Below are positions 60,488 through 64,000 of a stretch of DNA of 64,000 bases, in pieces. The stretch covers positions 496,001 to 560,000 of the forward strand of contig NZ_CP080443.1 of NCBI RefSeq assembly GCF_019613955.1, in the 5' to 3' direction. The notes below the pieces were generated by a model. That model saw only the letters and a program-made list of their open reading frames with translations. It was not told the DNA's origin and ran no database searches. The DNA is from Chryseobacterium sp. LJ668 (GTDB taxonomy: Bacteria; Bacteroidota; Bacteroidia; Flavobacteriales; Weeksellaceae). Both the position numbers and the translations under genes were made by a program. Every line of letters begins with the position of its first letter. Within the stretch, counting starts at the first letter, position 1.

Positions 60488-60559
60488 CAGTTTGTAATTC
60501 CGGAGGAATCTGCGCTTAGCTCATTATAACGGCTGAGATCCTTTCACGACGACAAACTG
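60488..60559. repeat. Imperfect palindromic intergenic repeat
   Basis: Outer arms CAGTTTGT (60488-60495) and ACAAACTG (60552-60559) with partly pairing inner bases (ATTCCGGAGGAATC and GAGATCCTTTCA). It resembles a dispersed Chryseobacterium-type repeat (TTCCGGAGGAATCT). Lies between the pirin and GNAT genes. Confidence 0.55.
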
Positions 60560-60603
60560 AATGCTAAGTATGAAAAATTAATTCACAAATAAATATAAAA
60601 ATC

Positions 60604-60921
60604 ATGAAACCAGAATTTGAGAACATTTCATTAGTAAAAAACGAAGAAAAAAAGAGATTTGAAATTGAATATAAAGGTCATCTTGCATTTATCGACTGTA
60701 AAGAAAAGAGCCGTCAGATTGCTTTAATTCATACAGAAGCAGAATCTGAATTGGCAGGAACCGGAGCCGCTGCCGCCTTGGTAGAAAAGACCCTGATCTA
60801 TATCGAAAACAGTGGCAAAAAGCTGCTCCCTTTTTGTCCTTACGTTTTTGCTTTTATCAAAAAACATCCTGAATGGAAACGTATTGTTGATGAAAGGTTT
60901 GAAGGATATGACCAGCTTTAA
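60604..60921 (+). CDS. Small GNAT-fold N-acetyltransferase (YjdJ/Gtn10-like)
   Basis: 105 residues, the short one-domain form. RFEIEYKGHLAFIDC, then ALIHTEAESELAGTGAAAAL (acetyl-CoA-binding loop) and KLLPFCPYVFAFIKKHPEWK at the end, the segment that identifies this subfamily. Substrate unknown. Sits between two pirin genes on the same strand. Confidence 0.92.
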   Translation: MKPEFENISLVKNEEKKRFEIEYKGHLAFIDCKEKSRQIALIHTEAESELAGTGAAAALVEKTLIYIENSGKKLLPFCPYVFAFIKKHPEWKRIVDERFEGYDQL

Positions 60922-60995
60922 TTTTCATTAAACTTACAATATCAAGTAGAAATTTAATTAATTTAGCCTAAACTAAAAACTAAATCAGACTTATC

Positions 60996-61895
60996 ATGTC
61001 AAACATCGGACTCATCTTAGAAGAAAAATCAGCAGATATAGGTAATTTTTTAGTGGGAAGACTTTTACCTTTCCGTGAAAAAAGAGCCGTCGGACCTTTT
61101 GTATTTATCGATCACATGGGACCTGCTGAATTGAAAGATTATCAGAATCTTGACGTTCCGCCACACCCGCACATCGGGCTTTCAACTTTAACTTATCTTC
61201 TCGAAGGATCTATTTTTCACCGAGACAGCATTGGCAGTGCGCTTGAAATAAGACCGGGTGCTGTCAACTGGATGACCGCCGGAAAAGGGGTAGTACATTC
61301 TGAAAGAACGCCTGAATATTTAAGACAAACCGATAAAAAGCTTCACGGATTCCAAATCTGGGTAGGTCTCCCGAAACATCTGGAGCAAAGCGAACCAACG
61401 TTCAGCCATATCGAAGCAGATGAGCTTCCGGTTTGGCAGGAAGGTGAAGTTCAGTACAAATTAATTGCCGGTGAAGCTTTTGGCAAAAAATCGCCGGTTC
61501 CTGTTCATAGTAAATTGTTTTTTATTGAAATTAAAACCAAAAGTATACAGAAAATAAGTATCGGGCAAGATCTTTACGGTGAAGCAGCAATGTATGTTTT
61601 GGATGGAACTGTAAAAATAGAAGGAAATGATTATGGATCAAAACAGCTTTTGATCGCAAAAAATGCCCAACTGTGCGAGTTTGAAATGAGCGACAATGCG
61701 ACGGTCTACCTTTTTGGCGGCGAACCTTTTGATGAAGAGCGTTTTATATTCTGGAATTTTGTCAATTCAGACAAAGAATTGATTGATAAAGCAAAAGTAA
61801 ACTGGAATGACCAGAATCACGAAGCTTTCCCATTGGTTCCGGGAGATGAAGAAGAATTTGTACCGCTTCCGAAAGCTATTTTAAACAGGAAATAA
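60996..61895 (+). CDS. Pirin-family cupin protein (second copy)
   Basis: 299 residues. The metal-site segment is VPPHPHIGLSTLTYLLEGSI, with MTAGKGVVHSERTPEYLR giving the third His and Glu. The C-terminal cupin starts near VPVHSKLFFIEIK and ends FIFWNFVNSDKE. It belongs to a different branch from the first pirin (GLSTLTYLLEG against GFETVTIAYQG). A hairpin shared with the convergent lipoprotein gene follows. Confidence 0.93.
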   Translation: MSNIGLILEEKSADIGNFLVGRLLPFREKRAVGPFVFIDHMGPAELKDYQNLDVPPHPHIGLSTLTYLLEGSIFHRDSIGSALEIRPGAVNWMTAGKGVVHSERTPEYLRQTDKKLHGFQIWVGLPKHLEQSEPTFSHIEADELPVWQEGEVQYKLIAGEAFGKKSPVPVHSKLFFIEIKTKSIQKISIGQDLYGEAAMYVLDGTVKIEGNDYGSKQLLIAKNAQLCEFEMSDNATVYLFGGEPFDEERFIFWNFVNSDKELIDKAKVNWNDQNHEAFPLVPGDEEEFVPLPKAILNRK

Positions 61896-61903
61896 AACAA
61901 AAG

Positions 61904-61936
61904 TAAGCCACTTGTTTTGTAGTGGCTTAGCTTTTA
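61904..61936. terminator. Terminator between the second pirin and the lipoprotein gene
   Basis: TAAGCCACT pairs with AGTGGCTTA around TTGTTTTGT, then GCTTTT. Confidence 0.75.
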
Positions 61937-61941
61937 AATCA

Positions 61942-62340
61942 TTAATCTTCTCTTTGAGCTTCTGAAAGCTTTGCAATGAAATCTGTCCAAAGCTTAGAGT
62001 CTCCGGAAGTCATTTTTGATGACCAATTTGCATGCTGTGCAGTCCATTCTTTTGATTTTTCTGTGAGTTCCAGACTTTTTGGTACATCTCCGGCTTTTGA
62101 AGCTGCAGCCATTTCAGAAACCATGGTAGCGTATTCAGTAGCGAATTCCTGAACTTCCGGATTGCTGAATTTTGGTACCGGCACACCATCTATAGTGACG
62201 CCAGATGTTTCAGAGACATTTTTCTCCGGAACAGCAGAATTTTCTGCTTGAAGGCTCTCAGCTTTTGAGGCTTTAGTGTTTTTGCATGCTGTAATGCATA
62301 TTAATGCAACAGCAAACAACATTAGGATAGTTTTTTTCAT
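61942..62340 (-). CDS. Lipoprotein of unknown function
   Basis: 132 residues. Signal peptide MKKTILMLFAVALICITAC (lipobox ITAC). The mature part, about 114 residues, is helical: FATEYATMVSEMAAASKAGD and KSKEWTAQHANWSSKM. No catalytic motif. A -7 box lies at 62365-62372. Confidence 0.83.
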   Translation of the reverse strand: MKKTILMLFAVALICITACKNTKASKAESLQAENSAVPEKNVSETSGVTIDGVPVPKFSNPEVQEFATEYATMVSEMAAASKAGDVPKSLELTEKSKEWTAQHANWSSKMTSGDSKLWTDFIAKLSEAQRED

Positions 62341-62364
62341 AAATATCTGATTTTATCTGTATTA

Positions 62365-62372
62365 CAAATATA
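62365..62372 (-). promoter_or_regulatory. -7 element of the lipoprotein gene
   Basis: Reads TATATTTG on the minus strand, 24 bp before the ATG at 62340. Confidence 0.45.
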
Positions 62373-62852
62373 AATTAATTTATGAATTATTTAAATAAAA
62401 ATATATTTAGGGTTAAATAATTCAAAGAAACAATACATGTTGTAAAAAATCAATAATTATTTTTATTTGTATAAATTTTTACTGATTTCTAATATAATAA
62501 TTATACACATAAATTTTTACCATGAATAATTTAATATGATAATTTAGTAAACATTACAATGCAGTCTTATTTCTACCTTAATTAAAATATTTTGAAAGTT
62601 GTTGTTAACAATTTTTGTCATTAAATTTATATTATTGAATTATATAACATAATAATTTATTATTAACAAATTAAAATAATAATAAGATTATAAATTAATA
62701 AAAATTAGAAATAATAAATATTGACCTAAATAAAAAAAACACATTAATAACAAATCTCCATATTTATTTAAAATAATTCATAAAAAACGTTGTTTTATTG
62801 ATAAAATTATTTAATTTTATCAAAATTATTAAGTTATTTAAAATAATAAAAT
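62373..62852. other. Extremely AT-rich gap upstream of the surface-protein gene
   Basis: Almost pure A/T with long runs of TTAATAAT-like words and stop codons in every frame. No consensus TAnnTTTG box toward the right could be found. Likely the control region of the large surface-protein gene. Confidence 0.5.
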
Positions 62853-62963
62853 ATGAAACAATTTTATAAATGGGGGAAAAATCGGCCTAAAAACTTGTAC
62901 TGTTTTAGTAAATGGTACAAACTATTACCATTTCTTATCACCTCATTACTGCGTCAAATGTAA
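62853..62963 (+). pseudogene. Out-of-frame signal-peptide segment of the surface-protein gene
   Basis: ATG at 62853 opens a 36-codon frame (basic start MKQFYKWGKNRPKN, then hydrophobic KLLPFLITSLL) that ends at TAA at 62961. One extra base near 62950 would join it to the following frame to give LITSLLASNVMGQNAS, a normal signal peptide and cleavage site. Most likely one gene broken by a 1-base deletion (true or a sequencing error). Confidence 0.7.
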
Positions 62964-64000
62964 TGGGGCAAAATGCATCCCAATATTCTTTTACACAATC
63001 TAATGGTACTTACACTGCACTGTCTACTCCTACTGTATTAGGATCTGGTTCTGCACTTGACAATCAAACTTATTCTATAGCACCAGCAAGTTTAAGTGGT
63101 TTTAGTTTTAATTTTGCGGGAACAAATTACACTGCATTTACAGTCTCTGCAAATGGATTTATTGGTTTCGGATCTAGTCTAATGAGCGGAAGTACTTATA
63201 CTCCAATTAGTTCAAGTACAGGAAGTAATGCTTTCGTGGCGGCATATGCTGATGATCTAGGGGGGCTAAGTGCAAGTACCCAAATTTCTTGGAAACTTGA
63301 AGGTTCTTCGCCAAATAGAGAATTGGTAATAGAATATAAAAATATAAGAAACTATAATACAAGTGGTATAGATTTATCTTTCCAAATCAGACTACGAGAA
63401 ACTACAAATGTTATTAATATAGTATATGGCACTATGACATATACGAGTACTACAAGTGATGCCAGTCAGGTTGGTATTAAGTCAAGTACTACTACAGGAC
63501 ATTTTAGCAACAGAACAACTACTACCAATTGGAATTCTACTACAGCTGGAGCTTCAAATTCAGTAACCTGTACGGTATTAAATACAGTAACAATGCCTTC
63601 ATCAGGACTTACATTTAGTTATAGTCCTCCATTACCTTGTACCGGAACACCTGTAGCCGGATCTGTAACTCCTACCACACAAAATATCTGTAGTGGAACG
63701 GTACCAGCAGTTTTAGCACTTACCGGGTATTCTACAGATAGCGGTATTGCTTTTCAATGGGAACAATCTTCTGATAACAGTTCTTGGACAAATGTAACCG
63801 GAGGATCAGGAGCTACCACAGCAACATATACTCCCGCATCTTTTGGGGGTGCACTTATTTACTATAGATGTAAAGTTACCTGTACAGCTAGTACATTGTT
63901 TAGCTACTCAAATGCTGTAACGATTGATAATACTATAAATCCAACAACACAAGTTAGTGGATTAGCGTTTTCCAATATAACTCAGGCTGGTTTTACTTCA
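62912..64000 (+). CDS. Large secreted Ig/fibronectin-type surface protein (partial, likely frameshifted start)
   Basis: A frame open from an ATG at 62912 to the window edge (363 codons). After SNVMGQNASQYSFTQSNG comes a Ser/Thr-rich beta-sandwich (GFSFNFAGTNYTAFTVSANG, then AAYADDLGGLSASTQISWKL), an Ig/PKD-like domain starting TPTTQNICSGTVPAVLALTG (IAFQWEQSSDNSSWTNVTGG, ALIYYRCKVTCTAS) and the start of a fibronectin type III-like repeat. Such proteins usually end in a T9SS sorting domain, which would lie beyond the window. The ATG at 62912 is not the natural start, because the signal peptide is in another frame. Confidence 0.75.
   Translation, partial: MVQTITISYHLITASNVMGQNASQYSFTQSNGTYTALSTPTVLGSGSALDNQTYSIAPASLSGFSFNFAGTNYTAFTVSANGFIGFGSSLMSGSTYTPISSSTGSNAFVAAYADDLGGLSASTQISWKLEGSSPNRELVIEYKNIRNYNTSGIDLSFQIRLRETTNVINIVYGTMTYTSTTSDASQVGIKSSTTTGHFSNRTTTTNWNSTTAGASNSVTCTVLNTVTMPSSGLTFSYSPPLPCTGTPVAGSVTPTTQNICSGTVPAVLALTGYSTDSGIAFQWEQSSDNSSWTNVTGGSGATTATYTPASFGGALIYYRCKVTCTASTLFSYSNAVTIDNTINPTTQVSGLAFSNITQAGFTS

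Overview
The window is low-GC DNA from a member of the Bacteroidota, order Flavobacteriales, most likely Chryseobacterium or a close relative in the Weeksellaceae. The support is the protein content (a Bacteroidota-type T6SS end, HU, flavobacterial RNase G, a PNGase F relative, signal peptides ending in LSAQ or LNAQ) and the frequent TAnnTTTG promoter -7 element upstream of genes. No tRNA or rRNA gene, IS element, integrase or CRISPR array was seen. Assignments come from reading the sequence and from family knowledge, not from database searches.

Left end (1-5000, minus strand): the end of a Bacteroidota-specific type VI secretion locus (T6SSiii). It holds two single-pass inner-membrane proteins of TssO type, a PKD-domain membrane protein (TssP-like), the lipoprotein TssR with a vWA-like domain, and a PAAR-like DUF4280 protein cut by the window edge. 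A divergent LuxR-family regulator (5152) has Glu where the phospho-acceptor Asp should be. Then come HU, a 29-residue ribosomal micro-protein and RNase G (5962-8157). A housekeeping run follows: Nudix/CoA pyrophosphatase, PlsC-like acyltransferase, a lipoprotein and an Mpl-like muropeptide ligase (8318-11573).

11626-18418 is accessory redox and regulation: aldo/keto reductase, LysR, MdaB-like quinone reductase, CMD/AhpD-like protein, Crp/Fnr regulator, DUF1304, a secreted thioredoxin-like protein and a TonB-dependent receptor with a CxxC in its plug. 18540-25033 is a tyrosine/homogentisate degradation region (hmgA, hppD, fahA and a flavin reductase-like protein) with two unknown genes inserted. 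25142-33508 holds two alpha/beta hydrolases, a HipA-family kinase with DUF3037, a UvrD/PcrA helicase and a PAS histidine kinase with a single-domain response regulator.

33670-43570 carries two secreted M16 peptidases (active plus inactive partner), secG, a GT2 glycosyltransferase, recR, a LURP-one-like protein, pepD, and a ferredoxin with a ferredoxin/flavodoxin reductase. 43723-52238 has a DUF3108 protein, a NarL-type two-component pair, pheS, a YceI lipoprotein, an orphan ABC ATPase, a PhnA-like zinc-ribbon protein and an RsmB-family rRNA methyltransferase. 52263-62340 has a PNGase F-II-like N-glycanase, asnB, a DHA2 drug exporter, two pirins flanking a small GNAT protein, and lipoproteins. 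The right edge carries the start of a large secreted Ig/fibronectin-type surface protein whose signal peptide is separated from the body by an apparent one-base frameshift.

The most unusual items are the Glu-receiver regulator beside the T6SS, four unrelated genes whose TAnnTTTG box ends exactly 4 nt before the ATG (predicted leaderless mRNAs), the broken surface-protein gene, the RNase G without a zinc-link motif, and the CxxC TonB receptor overlapping a thioredoxin-like gene.
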